A stretch of 64,000 bases of DNA, taken from assembly GCF_009755605.1 (NCBI RefSeq), contig NZ_WPNZ01000004.1:434001-498000 (forward strand), written 5' to 3'. The position numbers and the translations under genes are program-made. Below the pieces are notes generated by a model. That model was not told where the DNA came from. It searched no databases and was given only the letters and a program-made list of their open reading frames with translations. Each line of letters begins with the position of its first letter. Positions within the stretch are counted from its first letter, which is position 1. Shown piece after piece: positions 16,982 to 25,435 of the stretch. This DNA comes from Streptomyces typhae (lineage in GTDB: Bacteria > Actinomycetota > Actinomycetes > Streptomycetales > Streptomycetaceae).

Positions 16982-18226
16982 ATGATCCCGAACCAGTGGT
17001 ATCCGATTCTGCGGACCGAAGACATCAAGCGGGACGCGCCGACCGGCGCCCGGCGCCTGGGCGAGGAGCTCGTGCTCTGGCGCGACCTCGACGGCAAGCT
17101 GGTGTGCCAGTCGGCGCGCTGCCCGCACAAGGGCGCGAACCTCGCCGACGGGCGGCTCGTGGGCAACTCGATCGCGTGCCCGTACCACGGCTTCCGGTTC
17201 ACCGCCGAGGGCGCCTGCCGGCACGTGCCCGCGCTCGGCGCGGACGGCCGCATCCCGGCGTCCCTGAAGATCGACACCTACGAGGTGCGCGAACAGCACG
17301 ACCTGGTGTGGCTGTGGTGGGGCGACAAGCGCGAGGTCCTGCCGGACATCGAGCTGCCGCACGAACTCGCGGAGCACCCGAGGCCCTACGAGACGATCAC
17401 CTTCAGCCGTCCGGTGCACTACACGCGCTACATCGAGAGCCTGCTCGAGTTCTACCACGTGACGTTCGTGCACCGCGATCACTGGGCGAACATCATCGAC
17501 TACACCTTCATGTACGGAAGTTGGCGCAAGCTCTGGCTGGACGGCCGGGAGCGCTACATCGCCGCCAACAAGATCGTGAACCATCGTGTGGACGTCGAGG
17601 GCACGATCATCCGCAACACCTTCGACCAGTGCGAGGAGGGCAACCCCTCCAACATCTGGCACTTCGACCTCATCTATCAGGCGCCGTGCATGACCCACGT
17701 ACGGCAGGGGCTCCTGGAGGTCACGACCTGGCTCGTGCCGATCGACGAGCACAACACCCAGGCGATCATGCGGCTCTACGAGTATCCGATGCTCAAGGCG
17801 ATGGTGCCTCTCAAGCGGCTGCGGCCGCCGATCCTCAGGCTCTCGCTGATGATGGAGCAGTACGTCCAGGACCGGCAGGACAACGACATCATGGCGCGGC
17901 AGGAGCCGAAGGTCAGCGAGCGGGGGGTGAACAAGTTCATCGCCGTGGACGAGATGAACGCCAAGTTCCTCCAGATGCGGGACCGGTTGAAGGCGGAGGC
18001 ACGGGCCGCGGCCGAGGCGCAGCCGACGGCCGGGGTGGTCCCGGCCGCCGCGGCCTCCCCGGACCGGGAGGCGGTGCCCGCTGCCGCCCGTACCAACGGC
18101 AACGGCAACAGGAACGGAAACGGGAACGGCAACGGCAACGGGAACGGCGCGGCCGGTGGCGGCAGTGGTGCCCAGCGGGCCCGGAAGGGGGCCCGTGCGG
18201 GCGGCTTGAGCACGTCCGCGCCCTGA
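16982..18226 (+). CDS. redG: RedG-type Rieske non-haem iron oxygenase
   Basis: Last gene of the red operon. RedG relatives use a Rieske [2Fe-2S] centre and mononuclear iron to make a C-H to C-C oxidative ring closure in undecylprodigiosin-type substrates; the ring formed (streptorubin-, metacyclo- or other type) cannot be told from sequence by eye. The Rieske ligands are clear: RCPHKG near residue 46 and CPYHGF about 18 residues later. The mononuclear-iron histidines fit EFYHVTFVHRDHW near 160. The last 60 or so residues are an Asn-Gly repeat tail (NGNG units) with no family equivalent known to me. ATG follows GAGAGGAAGC; 57-bp gap after redH. Confidence 0.87.
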   Translation: MIPNQWYPILRTEDIKRDAPTGARRLGEELVLWRDLDGKLVCQSARCPHKGANLADGRLVGNSIACPYHGFRFTAEGACRHVPALGADGRIPASLKIDTYEVREQHDLVWLWWGDKREVLPDIELPHELAEHPRPYETITFSRPVHYTRYIESLLEFYHVTFVHRDHWANIIDYTFMYGSWRKLWLDGRERYIAANKIVNHRVDVEGTIIRNTFDQCEEGNPSNIWHFDLIYQAPCMTHVRQGLLEVTTWLVPIDEHNTQAIMRLYEYPMLKAMVPLKRLRPPILRLSLMMEQYVQDRQDNDIMARQEPKVSERGVNKFIAVDEMNAKFLQMRDRLKAEARAAAEAQPTAGVVPAAAASPDREAVPAAARTNGNGNRNGNGNGNGNGNGAAGGGSGAQRARKGARAGGLSTSAP

Positions 18227-18230
18227 CTCC

Positions 18231-18267
18231 GGTGCGCGTTCCGGCACCGGCCGCCGGAACGTGCGCC
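18231..18267. terminator. Bidirectional hairpin between redG and ppx
   Basis: GGTGCGCGTTCCGG and CCGGAACGTGCGCC form a 14-bp stem with one G-T type mismatch around a 9-nt loop, between the convergent redG and Ppx/GppA stop codons. It marks the right end of the red transcript. Confidence 0.6.
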
Positions 18268-18275
18268 GCGGGGCG

Positions 18276-19307
18276 TCAGCGCCTGGCCACCCGCAGCGCC
18301 ACCGGCGCCGGGAGGGGGCAGTCGTCGATGTCGTCGCTGCCGTCGTGGGCGTCGGCGAGCCGCGCGGTCAGGCCGGCCCACCACTGCGGTCCCTCCTCGA
18401 TGTGACGCAGCAGGATGCCCTCGCGCACCGCCCAGGGGCACACCTCCGCCGTCCTGATGCCCATGAGCTTCATGGCCGTGTGCCCGACGACCGCGCCGGC
18501 CAGGCTCTGCGCCGCCCGCGGCGCCGAGATGCCCGGAAGGCGCGCGCGCTCGGCCACCGGCAGGCGGGCGAGTCTCTCCTTCGCCCACCGCAGGGACTCG
18601 CGGTCCAGGCTGCGGTGCACGAAGGGCCCCTGCCGCCCGGGGGCCTCGCCGGTCAGCCGTGCCAGCTGCTGGCACGTGCGCGAGGTCGCGACCGCGGTGC
18701 GCGGGCCCTCCCAGCGGATGCGCGCCCCGACGTCCCGCATCTGGTGGCGGACCTTGCGCCGCATCGCCTTGAGGGTCTGCTCGGACGGGGGGTCCTCGCC
18801 GGTGAGGAACTCGTGGGTGAGCCGGTTCGCGCCGAGCGGCAGCGACACCGCGAAGTCCGGCAGGCGCCCCCGCCCGAAGGCCACCTCCAGCGAGCCCCCG
18901 CCGATGTCGAACAGGACCAGCGGACCCGCCTGCCAGCCCAGCCACCGCCGCGCGCCGAGGAAGGTCAGCTCGGCCTCCACCTCGCCGGGGAGCGTGCACA
19001 GCGCGACGCCGGTGCCGGCCCGCACCGCGCGCAGGACCTCCAGGCGGTTCGGCGCGTCACGCACCACGGCCGTCGCGAAGGCCAGCGGCAGCGCGGACCC
19101 CCAGCGTTCGGCGGTGGACGCCGCGGCGTCGACCGCCCGCACCAGCAGGCGCACGGCCTCCTCCTCGAAGGGGGCACCGGGTTCCACCCGGTCGCAGAGC
19201 CGCAGCTTCCACTTCTCCGTGTGCACGGGCAACGGTGCCCCACCAGCGGCGTCCGCCACCACGAGGCGCACGGTGCGCGATCCCACATCCAGCACGCTCA
19301 CTCGCAT
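18276..19307 (-). CDS. Ppx/GppA-family phosphatase (exopolyphosphatase-like)
   Basis: ASKHA-fold phosphatase of 343 residues that would hydrolyse polyphosphate or (p)ppGpp-type phosphoanhydrides. The two phosphate loops are visible: VLDVGSRTVRLVV at the N-terminus and VLFDIGGGSLEVAF near residue 150, plus a conserved acidic GEVEAELTFLG stretch. ATG start; ends opposite redG. Streptomyces carry several chromosomal paralogues, so this is likely a core gene marking the cluster border rather than a pathway gene. Confidence 0.85.
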   Translation of the reverse strand: MRVSVLDVGSRTVRLVVADAAGGAPLPVHTEKWKLRLCDRVEPGAPFEEEAVRLLVRAVDAAASTAERWGSALPLAFATAVVRDAPNRLEVLRAVRAGTGVALCTLPGEVEAELTFLGARRWLGWQAGPLVLFDIGGGSLEVAFGRGRLPDFAVSLPLGANRLTHEFLTGEDPPSEQTLKAMRRKVRHQMRDVGARIRWEGPRTAVATSRTCQQLARLTGEAPGRQGPFVHRSLDRESLRWAKERLARLPVAERARLPGISAPRAAQSLAGAVVGHTAMKLMGIRTAEVCPWAVREGILLRHIEEGPQWWAGLTARLADAHDGSDDIDDCPLPAPVALRVARR

Positions 19308-19375
19308 GACCCCTCAGTACCCAGGGCGCGTCGGGCCACGCCCCACACCGAGTACGCCTGGCGTTTTCCTGTGCT

Positions 19376-20260
19376 TCAACTGGCCGTAACCCGACGGTCA
19401 CCACCTGTCTCGGGGTGGCCCTGGGCGCGGCGGACCACGATGTCGCCGAGGCCGGTGCGGGCGCGCACATGCACGGTGCGTGTCCCCTGGCCGGGTCCGT
19501 CGACGGGGCCGAGGCTGTTGTGCACGGTGCCCGCCCGGGAGTTGACGTCGAGCCAGGCCGCGGTGCCGGGGTGGATGCCGATCTCCAGGTTGCCGGTCTG
19601 CGTCTGGAGGTCGACGCGGCCCCGGGCGACCTCCGCGACGCGGATGTCCCCGTTGGCGGACTTCGAGGCGACGTCGGAGTCCGCCCGGCCCACGAAGACG
19701 TTGCCGTTGGCGACCTTCAACCGCAGTTCGCCGGATATCCGGTCGACCCAGGTGTCGCCGTTGGAGTTCCTGATCTCCGCGGCGCCGTCGATCTCGTGGA
19801 TCCGCACCCGGCCGGAGCCCGTGGTCACCTCGGCGGAGCCGTCGATGTGGTTCACCGTGACGGCGCCGCGCTCCGTGCGCAGCCGTACCGGTCCCGTCCG
19901 GTCGAGACGGATGTCGCCGTCCAGGGTGTTCAGGGCGCACTCGCCGAGGGGGCCCTCACCGAAGAAGTCGCCGAGGGAAGCGGTGCCGTTCAGGCGCGAG
20001 CCGCCGGGCAGCCGCACCTCGACGAGGACCGAGCCCGCGTCGGCGCGTTTGCTGCCGGGTTCGGGGGTGCGCACCGTGAGGCGGTTCCGTACGAAGTCGA
20101 CGCGGGTGCCGCGCGCGGTGCGGACGTCGGCGTCGTTGTCCTTGTCGCGCGGGTGCACCTCGACCACGGTGAGGGCGCGCCCGCCCGCGGTGATGTGGGC
20201 GACGCCGACGGCGATGTGGACCGTGGCGGTGATCGGCTCTGGGGTGTCGAACGTGGGCAA
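19376..20260 (-). CDS. DUF4097 beta-strand-repeat protein
   Basis: Protein of 294 residues made of short repeating strands typical of DUF4097 (for example LNTLDGDIRLD, NSNGDTWVDRISG, KVANGNVFVGRADSD, KSANGDIRVAEV). These fold as a right-handed parallel beta structure of unknown function. No signal peptide is evident. The start is a TTG preceded by GAGGAG at 6-nt spacing, which is a good ribosome site, so the rare start is favoured. In other Streptomyces such genes often follow a HicB-like gene and precede a DrrA-type ABC transporter; here it stands alone, while pieces of such neighbours occur at 23125 and 36041. Confidence 0.75.
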   Translation of the reverse strand: MPTFDTPEPITATVHIAVGVAHITAGGRALTVVEVHPRDKDNDADVRTARGTRVDFVRNRLTVRTPEPGSKRADAGSVLVEVRLPGGSRLNGTASLGDFFGEGPLGECALNTLDGDIRLDRTGPVRLRTERGAVTVNHIDGSAEVTTGSGRVRIHEIDGAAEIRNSNGDTWVDRISGELRLKVANGNVFVGRADSDVASKSANGDIRVAEVARGRVDLQTQTGNLEIGIHPGTAAWLDVNSRAGTVHNSLGPVDGPGQGTRTVHVRARTGLGDIVVRRAQGHPETGGDRRVTAS

Positions 20261-20289
20261 GGTCTGCTCCTCGTGACTCTGCCGGGCGT

Positions 20290-20308
20290 CCCCCGGCCCT
20301 GCCGGGGG
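20290..20308 (-). terminator. Short GC hairpin after the MMPL gene
   Basis: CCCCCGGC and GCCGGGGG form an 8-bp stem with a 3-nt loop in the 150-bp gap between the MMPL stop and the DUF4097 start. It is compact and GC-rich with no T-run, so it is only a possible terminator. Confidence 0.35.
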
Positions 20309-20410
20309 TGACGTGCTGGATCGGCGCCGCGCGGGCCGGCATCGGGAGCGGGCCCCGCCGGCCGGTGAGGCCGGAGGAGCCCGCTGTGTGAACTGGGTGA
20401 GAGGGCCGGG

Positions 20411-22666
20411 TCAGGCCCGGTACTGCGGTTCGCGCTGCCGCTGCCACGGCCGGGTGCGCTGCTGCTCGGCCAGGCGCCGGGACAGCTTCTCGCCCTCGAC
20501 GTCCATGTTGGGGAGCAGCCAGTCGAGCCACTTCGGCAGCCACCACGCCGCCCTGCCGAGCAGGGCGAACAGCGCGGGCACGAGCGCCATCCGGACCACG
20601 AAGGCGTCGAAGAGGACGGCGACGGCGAGCCCGAAGCCGATCATCTTCACCAGGTCGTTCTCCTCCATGATGAAGCCGGAGAAGACGCTGATCATGATGA
20701 TCGCGGCGGCGGTGACCACCCGCCCGCCGTAGCGGAAGCCGGTGACGACCGCCTCGCGCGGCTCGACGCCGTGCACGTACGCCTCACGCATCCGCGTCAC
20801 CAGGAACACCTCGTAGTCCATCGCGAGGCCGAACACCACACCGATCATGAAGATCGGCATCGTGCTCATGATCGGGCTCGGCTGGTCGACGCCGAAGACG
20901 TCCGCGAGCCAGCCCCACTGGAAGACCGCCACCACGGCGCCGAGCGCGGCGGCCACCGAGAGCAGGAAGCCGAGGGCCGCCTTCAGGGGTACGAGGATGG
21001 AGCGGAAGACCAGCATCAGGAGCAGGAAGGCCAGGCCGACGACGGTGCCGAGGTAGGGCAGGAGCGCGTCGTCGAGGGTCTTGGAGAAGTCGATGAACGA
21101 GGCCGTCTGACCGGTGAGCAGGATCTCCGGGCCGTGGTCGGCCCTGATGTCCTTCGCCATCCCGCGCAGGGACTTCACCAGGTCCTTGGTGTCCTCCTCG
21201 TCGGGGCCCGTGGTGGGCACCACGTTCACGATGGCGGTGTCGCCCGCCTTGTTCACCGTGGCGGGGCCGACGGACGCGACGCCTGGCTCCTTCGCCATCC
21301 TCGCCCGCACGTCCGCGGATTCGGCCTTGGCGTTCTTGTCCTCGACGGTCACCATCAGGGCGCCGTTGAAGCCCTTGCCGAAGGACTCCGACATCATGTC
21401 GTAGGCCTTGCGCTGGGTGGTGTCGGGCGCCATGGTGCCCTCGCCGGGCAGACCGAGCTTCATGCTCGCGGCGGGTACGGCGACGGCGCCGAGGCCCACG
21501 ACCGCGAGGAGCAGGACGGCGACGGGGTGGCGGAGCACGAAGCGCGCCCAGCGGGCACCGAGGTTGGGGCGCTGCAGCTTGGCTTCGCGCTTCGCGGCCT
21601 TGCGCTGCTTGCGGGCGGAGAGCGGCTTGCCCTTGAACCGTGCGCGGTCCTTGCGGGCGAGCACCTTGACGGGTGCGAAGCCGAGGAGCGCGGGGACGAG
21701 GGTCACGGCGATGAGGACGGCGACGGCGACGGTGCCCGCCGCGGCCATGCCCATCTTGGTGAGCATCGGGATGTCGACCACGATCAGGCCGCCGAGGGCG
21801 ATGATGACGGTGAGTCCGGCGAAGACCACGGCGGTGCCCGCGGTGCCCACGGCGCGGCCTGCGGCGTCCTGGCGCTCGCGGCCCTCGGCGATCTCGGCGC
21901 GGTAGCGGGAGACGATGAACAGGGCGTAGTCGATGCCGACGGCGAGCCCGATCATCATGGCCAGGGTCGTGGTCGTGGACGACAGGCCGAGCGTGGAGCC
22001 GAGCGCGGTGATGCCGGAGATGCCCACGCCGACGCCGACGAGCGCGGTGAGCAGCGGCATGCCGGCGGCGATCAGCGAGCCGAAGGTGAGCAGCAGGACG
22101 ATCGCGGAGACGGCGATGCCGATCGCTTCGGCGGAGCCGTTCATGGTCTGCTCGATCTTGACGGCGTCACCGCCCGCTTCGGCCTTCAGTCCGCTCTTGC
22201 GCGCGTCGGCGAGTGTGTCGTCCAGGGCGTCGTGCGCCTTCTCCGACACCTTGGTCGCGATCACTTCGTAGGTCGCGGACACATAGACGGTCGTCTTGTC
22301 CTTGCTGACGGCGGCGCCGCCCGCGTAGGGGTCGCTGACGCTTGCGACCTGGGGCGCCTTGCGCAGCGCGGCGACGACCTTGCCCACATCGGCCCTGGCA
22401 CCGGGGTCGGTGATCTTTCCGTCGCCGGACGTCCGCAGCACCACACGGGCGGTGGCGCCGTCGGCGCTCGCGTCCGGGAACTTGTCCTCCAGCAGGTCGT
22501 ACGCCTTCTGCGACTCCGTGCCGGGCATCGAGAACGTGTCGGCGGGGGGTGCCGGGGCGGACGAGGCGGCGAAGCCCACGCCGCCGAATATCAGCACCCA
22601 CAGCAGAGCCATCACGCCGCGTCGCCGGAAGGCGAAGCGGCCCAGTTTGTAGAGGAGGGTAGCCAC
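20411..22666 (-). CDS. MMPL/RND-family membrane transporter
   Basis: Membrane transporter of about 751 residues with the duplicated RND layout: a TM helix, a large extracytoplasmic domain and five TMs, twice. Signature TM4 segments are MMIGLAVGIDYALFIVSRYR and a second FGLAMDYEVFLVTRMRE. A central cytoplasmic basic stretch (GKPLSARKQRKAAKREAK) separates the halves. Family members export lipids or hydrophobic metabolites using the proton gradient; the substrate here is unknown, and prodiginine export is only a guess from proximity. I start at the GTG (22666) giving VATLLYKLGRFAFRRRG, the usual family beginning; the frame continues open to 22777. A TGGCGCCA box array with a TTGCGG element lies about 115 bp upstream. 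Confidence 0.8.
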   Translation of the reverse strand: MATLLYKLGRFAFRRRGVMALLWVLIFGGVGFAASSAPAPPADTFSMPGTESQKAYDLLEDKFPDASADGATARVVLRTSGDGKITDPGARADVGKVVAALRKAPQVASVSDPYAGGAAVSKDKTTVYVSATYEVIATKVSEKAHDALDDTLADARKSGLKAEAGGDAVKIEQTMNGSAEAIGIAVSAIVLLLTFGSLIAAGMPLLTALVGVGVGISGITALGSTLGLSSTTTTLAMMIGLAVGIDYALFIVSRYRAEIAEGRERQDAAGRAVGTAGTAVVFAGLTVIIALGGLIVVDIPMLTKMGMAAAGTVAVAVLIAVTLVPALLGFAPVKVLARKDRARFKGKPLSARKQRKAAKREAKLQRPNLGARWARFVLRHPVAVLLLAVVGLGAVAVPAASMKLGLPGEGTMAPDTTQRKAYDMMSESFGKGFNGALMVTVEDKNAKAESADVRARMAKEPGVASVGPATVNKAGDTAIVNVVPTTGPDEEDTKDLVKSLRGMAKDIRADHGPEILLTGQTASFIDFSKTLDDALLPYLGTVVGLAFLLLMLVFRSILVPLKAALGFLLSVAAALGAVVAVFQWGWLADVFGVDQPSPIMSTMPIFMIGVVFGLAMDYEVFLVTRMREAYVHGVEPREAVVTGFRYGGRVVTAAAIIMISVFSGFIMEENDLVKMIGFGLAVAVLFDAFVVRMALVPALFALLGRAAWWLPKWLDWLLPNMDVEGEKLSRRLAEQQRTRPWQRQREPQYRA

Positions 22667-22780
22667 GGCGAGGAGGACTCCTGTCGGGTAGTCAGGAATG
22701 AGGCGGTCGAAGGGGGCGAGGGGACGAGAGGGGAACACCACACCTTGCTCCGGTAGGGAGCACGACCCGCAACGCAACTA

Positions 22781-22832
22781 TGGCACCACGATGGCGCCAC
22801 CGCAAGCACAGATTGGCACCCGTGCGGCGCCA
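22781..22832. promoter_or_regulatory. TGGCGCCA box array upstream of the MMPL gene
   Basis: 8-bp boxes every 11 bp: TGGCACCA (22781), TGGCGCCA (22792), a degenerate position (22803), TGGCACCC (22814) and CGGCGCCA (22825). Read on the - strand, a CTTGCGG element abuts the 22792 box, as at two other arrays, consistent with a -35 element for the MMPL gene. The 11-bp phasing suits stacked ribbon-helix-helix dimers. Confidence 0.6.
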
Positions 22833-23069
22833 GCCTGAAAGGGGTGGCACACGCGCTGGTCGCGCGCTCCGGGCGGACGCGCGGAGGCAGCGCGCCACTC
22901 CCGCGTCGACGCACCCCGCACATCGCCTCACCCGCTCCAGACCAGGGATTCGGCCCCGGCCGACCCGCCCGCTCCGGACCGTTGCACCCCACCCGTCTAC
23001 CCCCGCATCCGCAGGCCGCACGGTCGGGTTCCGGCAAAAATCGGCAGGGCCCGTAATCGGCCACAAGGC

Positions 23070-23125
23070 TTGACGAATGTCCAATGGCGCTTGAATGGCG
23101 CCACCGTTGTGCCATGATGACGTCA
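23070..23125 (+). promoter_or_regulatory. Promoter with four phased boxes ending on the start codon
   Basis: A TTGACG -35-like hexamer (23070) is followed by boxes at exact 11-bp steps: TGGCGCTT (23085), TGGCGCCA (23096), TTGTGCCA (23107) and the palindrome TGACGTCA (23118). The last A of the final box is the first base of the ATG at 23125. A bound repressor would cover the -10 region and the start codon. Confidence 0.65.
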
Positions 23126-23760
23126 TGGACCTCACCCCGTACCTCGACGATTTCCGCCAGGAGCTCGCGGTCGCCGCGGACGCGGGCGGAGCCGAGACCC
23201 GTGCCCTTGCCCGGCAGCTCACCGGCCCCCTGCAGTCCGCCGCCCGGCTCACCCTGCTCAACGCCCTGTGCGCCGCCATGGGCGAGGTCAACCGCGACCT
23301 CGCCCCGGGTTCGGTGGTCGTACAACTGCGAGGGCTCGACCCCGAGTTCGTGGTGACACCGCCACCCGCCGCGCGCAAGCGCCCGGCGGGCGCGCGGAGC
23401 GGGGCGGCCCCCGACGCGGCGGCACCGGCGCTCCCGCTGTCCGCCGCGGGGCCGTGCGGCGGCAGCATCCGGTTGCAGTTCGACACCGTCACCGGCATGG
23501 AGCAAGCCGCCGAGCTCTTCGAGAGTGTGCGCGCGGACCGCGAGGACCTCTCGCTGCACCTGCCGAGCGACTGCAGTGTCGCGGACGTGCGGGCCGTGCT
23601 CGACGCGCTGGACGGCGCGGCCGTCGAGGCGACCGCGATCACCGTGCACCGGGCCACCCTCGACGACGTCTTCCACTCCCTCGTCGGCCCGCTCCAGCCG
23701 GAGGGCGGCCTCGACTTCGGCTTCGCCGGGCCGGCGGAGGACCGCGGGTCCGGCGACTGA
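23125..23760 (+). CDS. Chimeric protein: HicB-like N-domain plus DrrA-type C-terminal domain
   Basis: Unrecognised as a whole, 211 residues. Residues 1-80 match the N-terminal domain of the ribbon-helix-helix protein encoded at 36041-36655 at about half of positions (shared RQEL, PLxSAxRLTLL, LRGLDPxFVVTxP). The C-terminal part, with LSLHLPSDCSVADVRAVLDA and ATLDDVFHSLVG, resembles the extra C-terminal domain of daunorubicin-resistance (DrrA-type) ABC ATPases, but no Walker motifs are present. There is no DNA-binding ribbon-helix-helix. I infer either an in-frame deletion fusing the first and a later gene of a HicB-DUF4097-ABC operon, or an accessory protein interacting with the paralogue. 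The ATG is chosen because the operator array and paralogy both end there. Confidence 0.6.
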   Translation: MDLTPYLDDFRQELAVAADAGGAETRALARQLTGPLQSAARLTLLNALCAAMGEVNRDLAPGSVVVQLRGLDPEFVVTPPPAARKRPAGARSGAAPDAAAPALPLSAAGPCGGSIRLQFDTVTGMEQAAELFESVRADREDLSLHLPSDCSVADVRAVLDALDGAAVEATAITVHRATLDDVFHSLVGPLQPEGGLDFGFAGPAEDRGSGD

Positions 23761-23800
23761 GCGCGGGACCCGCCGTGCCGCCCGCCAACGGGCCGCCCTC

Positions 23801-25039
23801 CTACCGGCCGGTGCGCAGCGGCAGCGAGCGCGGCCCCGTCAGTTCGGGACTCCGCATCAGGACCGGCGGACTGTCGGGGTCGGCGCTCAGTTCCGGGTAG
23901 CGCTCCAGGAGGATGCCGAGCGCGACCCGGCCCTCCAGGCGGGCCAGCGGTGCCCCCAGACAGAAGTGGATGCCCCGCCCGAACGCCAGGTGCGGGTTGG
24001 GATCACGCTCGGGGCGGAACTCCTGAGGGTCGGTGAAGACCCGCTCGTCGCGGTTGGCCGCGCCGGCCCACACCGCGACCAGCTGCCCCGCCCCCAGCGT
24101 CCGGCCGCCGAGCCGCACGTCCTTGGTGGTGACGCGGTGGAAGACCTGGAACGGCGTCAGCATCCGCAGCGTCTCCTCGACGACGCCGGGCATCCGCGCG
24201 GGATCGCGCCGCAGCCGGTCCCGCTCGTGCGGGTGGGCCTCCAGGCAGAGGATCGCGTTGCCCAGCGTCATGGTCGTGGTGACGTGCCCGCCCACGAGCA
24301 GGAGTTGGGCCAGGTTGCCGATCTCGGCGCCGGTCAGCCGCTCCCCGTCGACCTCGGCCCGCACCAGCTGGGTGAGCAGGTCCTGCCGGGGGTCGCTCCG
24401 CCGTTCCTCGGCGTAGCCCGCGAAGTACTCGCTCATCCGGCGCGACAGCGCGAACACGGCCGCGGCGGACTCGGTGGTCAGCGACTCCCCCACGGAGGCG
24501 TGGTCGCGGGGGATCATGGCGTCGCTCCACTCCCGGAACAGGGCGCGGTCACCGCTCGGCACGCCGAGCATGTCCGCGATCACGGTCACCGGCAACGGGT
24601 GGGCGAGGTCGTCGACGAGTTCCAGGGTGCCGGTGCCGCGTGCGTCGGCGCGGTCGAGCAGGTCGCGGGTGAGCGCGGCGATCCGCGGCGCGAGTCCGGC
24701 CACGAGCCGCGGCGTGAACGCCCGGCTGATCAGGCGCCGCAGCTTGCGGTGGTCGGGCGGGTCCATCTGGGTGAGCAGACCGCGCTTCTCGTACTCCGGC
24801 GTGTCGGGTACGAGGACCGGCACCGTGTCCGACGAGTAGCTGCCGGGGTTCGACAGGACCTCGACGCTCTCGGGGTGGCCGTGGACGTTCCAGACGCCGG
24901 TGTCGTCGTCGAACTCGACGGGCTGCTCCGCGCGGGTGCCGCGGAGCCAGAAGTGCTCCTTGGGTGCCTGCCACGCGTCGACCAGCGTGGCGAGGGGTGA
25001 CGGGGGCAGCGGCAAAGAAGTCAGTGACTGGTAAGTCAC
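23801..25039 (-). CDS. Cytochrome P450 (CYP105/107-like)
   Basis: Soluble bacterial P450 of 412 residues that would hydroxylate or otherwise oxidise a small molecule with ferredoxin partners. Motifs: I-helix VGGHVTTTM near residue 247 (His where many have Glu/Asp before the Thr), ExxR in EETLRML, and the haem-binding loop FGRGIHFCLGAPLARLEGR near 350 with the axial cysteine. No ferredoxin gene is adjacent. Leader of about 270 nt lies between the ATG and a TGGCGCCA array that probably contains its promoter. Its substrate is unknown; it could tailor the piperazate-derived product encoded to the right, or be unrelated. Confidence 0.85.
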   Translation of the reverse strand: MTYQSLTSLPLPPSPLATLVDAWQAPKEHFWLRGTRAEQPVEFDDDTGVWNVHGHPESVEVLSNPGSYSSDTVPVLVPDTPEYEKRGLLTQMDPPDHRKLRRLISRAFTPRLVAGLAPRIAALTRDLLDRADARGTGTLELVDDLAHPLPVTVIADMLGVPSGDRALFREWSDAMIPRDHASVGESLTTESAAAVFALSRRMSEYFAGYAEERRSDPRQDLLTQLVRAEVDGERLTGAEIGNLAQLLLVGGHVTTTMTLGNAILCLEAHPHERDRLRRDPARMPGVVEETLRMLTPFQVFHRVTTKDVRLGGRTLGAGQLVAVWAGAANRDERVFTDPQEFRPERDPNPHLAFGRGIHFCLGAPLARLEGRVALGILLERYPELSADPDSPPVLMRSPELTGPRSLPLRTGR

Positions 25040-25309
25040 GATATTTCACCTGTTCCAGGGTGTGCGGAAGTACGCCCGCACGGTCGGGGACCGTACGGTG
25101 CGGGGCTGCGCGAGGGTGCACCGGGGCGCTGCGGGAAGAGGCCGCCGGGCGGTCACGCCGAAGGGGCGCCGCGCGGCGGGAGGCGGCGGAGAGCGGCGGT
25201 GCCCGCGGAGGCGCGGGGGCCGGGCGCCTGGGTCAGGCGCCGCGTATGCCGGTGCGGGGGCACGCGGGCGGCGCGTGACGGAGACGGCCGGGCTGCGGCA
25301 CGGATTCCA

Positions 25310-25339
25310 TGACGCCACCATGGCATCATGATGGCGCCA
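25310..25339 (-). promoter_or_regulatory. Three phased boxes upstream of the P450
   Basis: TGACGCCA (25310), TGGCATCA (25321) and TGGCGCCA (25332) are spaced exactly 11 bp. Read on the - strand the array is preceded by TTTGCG and ends in TGGCGTCATGG, closely matching the array at 23085-23125, including an ATG beginning on the last box base. Confidence 0.6.
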
Positions 25340-25394
25340 ACGCAAACCCCCACCACTCGCCGTGGCTCAGGCCGGGTCGGGGGACACGACGAAA

Positions 25395-25420
25395 GGCCGT
25401 CCACCCCTGTGTGGACGGCC
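25395..25420 (-). terminator. Intrinsic terminator after argD
   Basis: Perfect 10-bp stem GGCCGTCCAC / GTGGACGGCC with a 6-nt loop, followed on the - strand by TTTCG. It lies 15 bp past the argD stop and closes the argJBD transcript. Confidence 0.8.
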
Positions 25421-25435
25421 CGTTGAGTCGGCGTG

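Larger units (their letters stand above)
25040..25435. other. 396-bp gap between P450 and argD
   Basis: No convincing gene. It contains the box array at 25310-25339, a 25-codon reading frame on the - strand starting at the last box (25233-25310), and the argD terminator at 25395-25420. The rest is very GC-rich with no recognisable protein similarity. Confidence 0.6.

Noticed and set aside
13766..18247. 1493-codon - strand frame across redH and redG
   Set aside because: Antisense to motif-bearing genes; composition is the Arg/Gly/Val pattern of a shadow frame.
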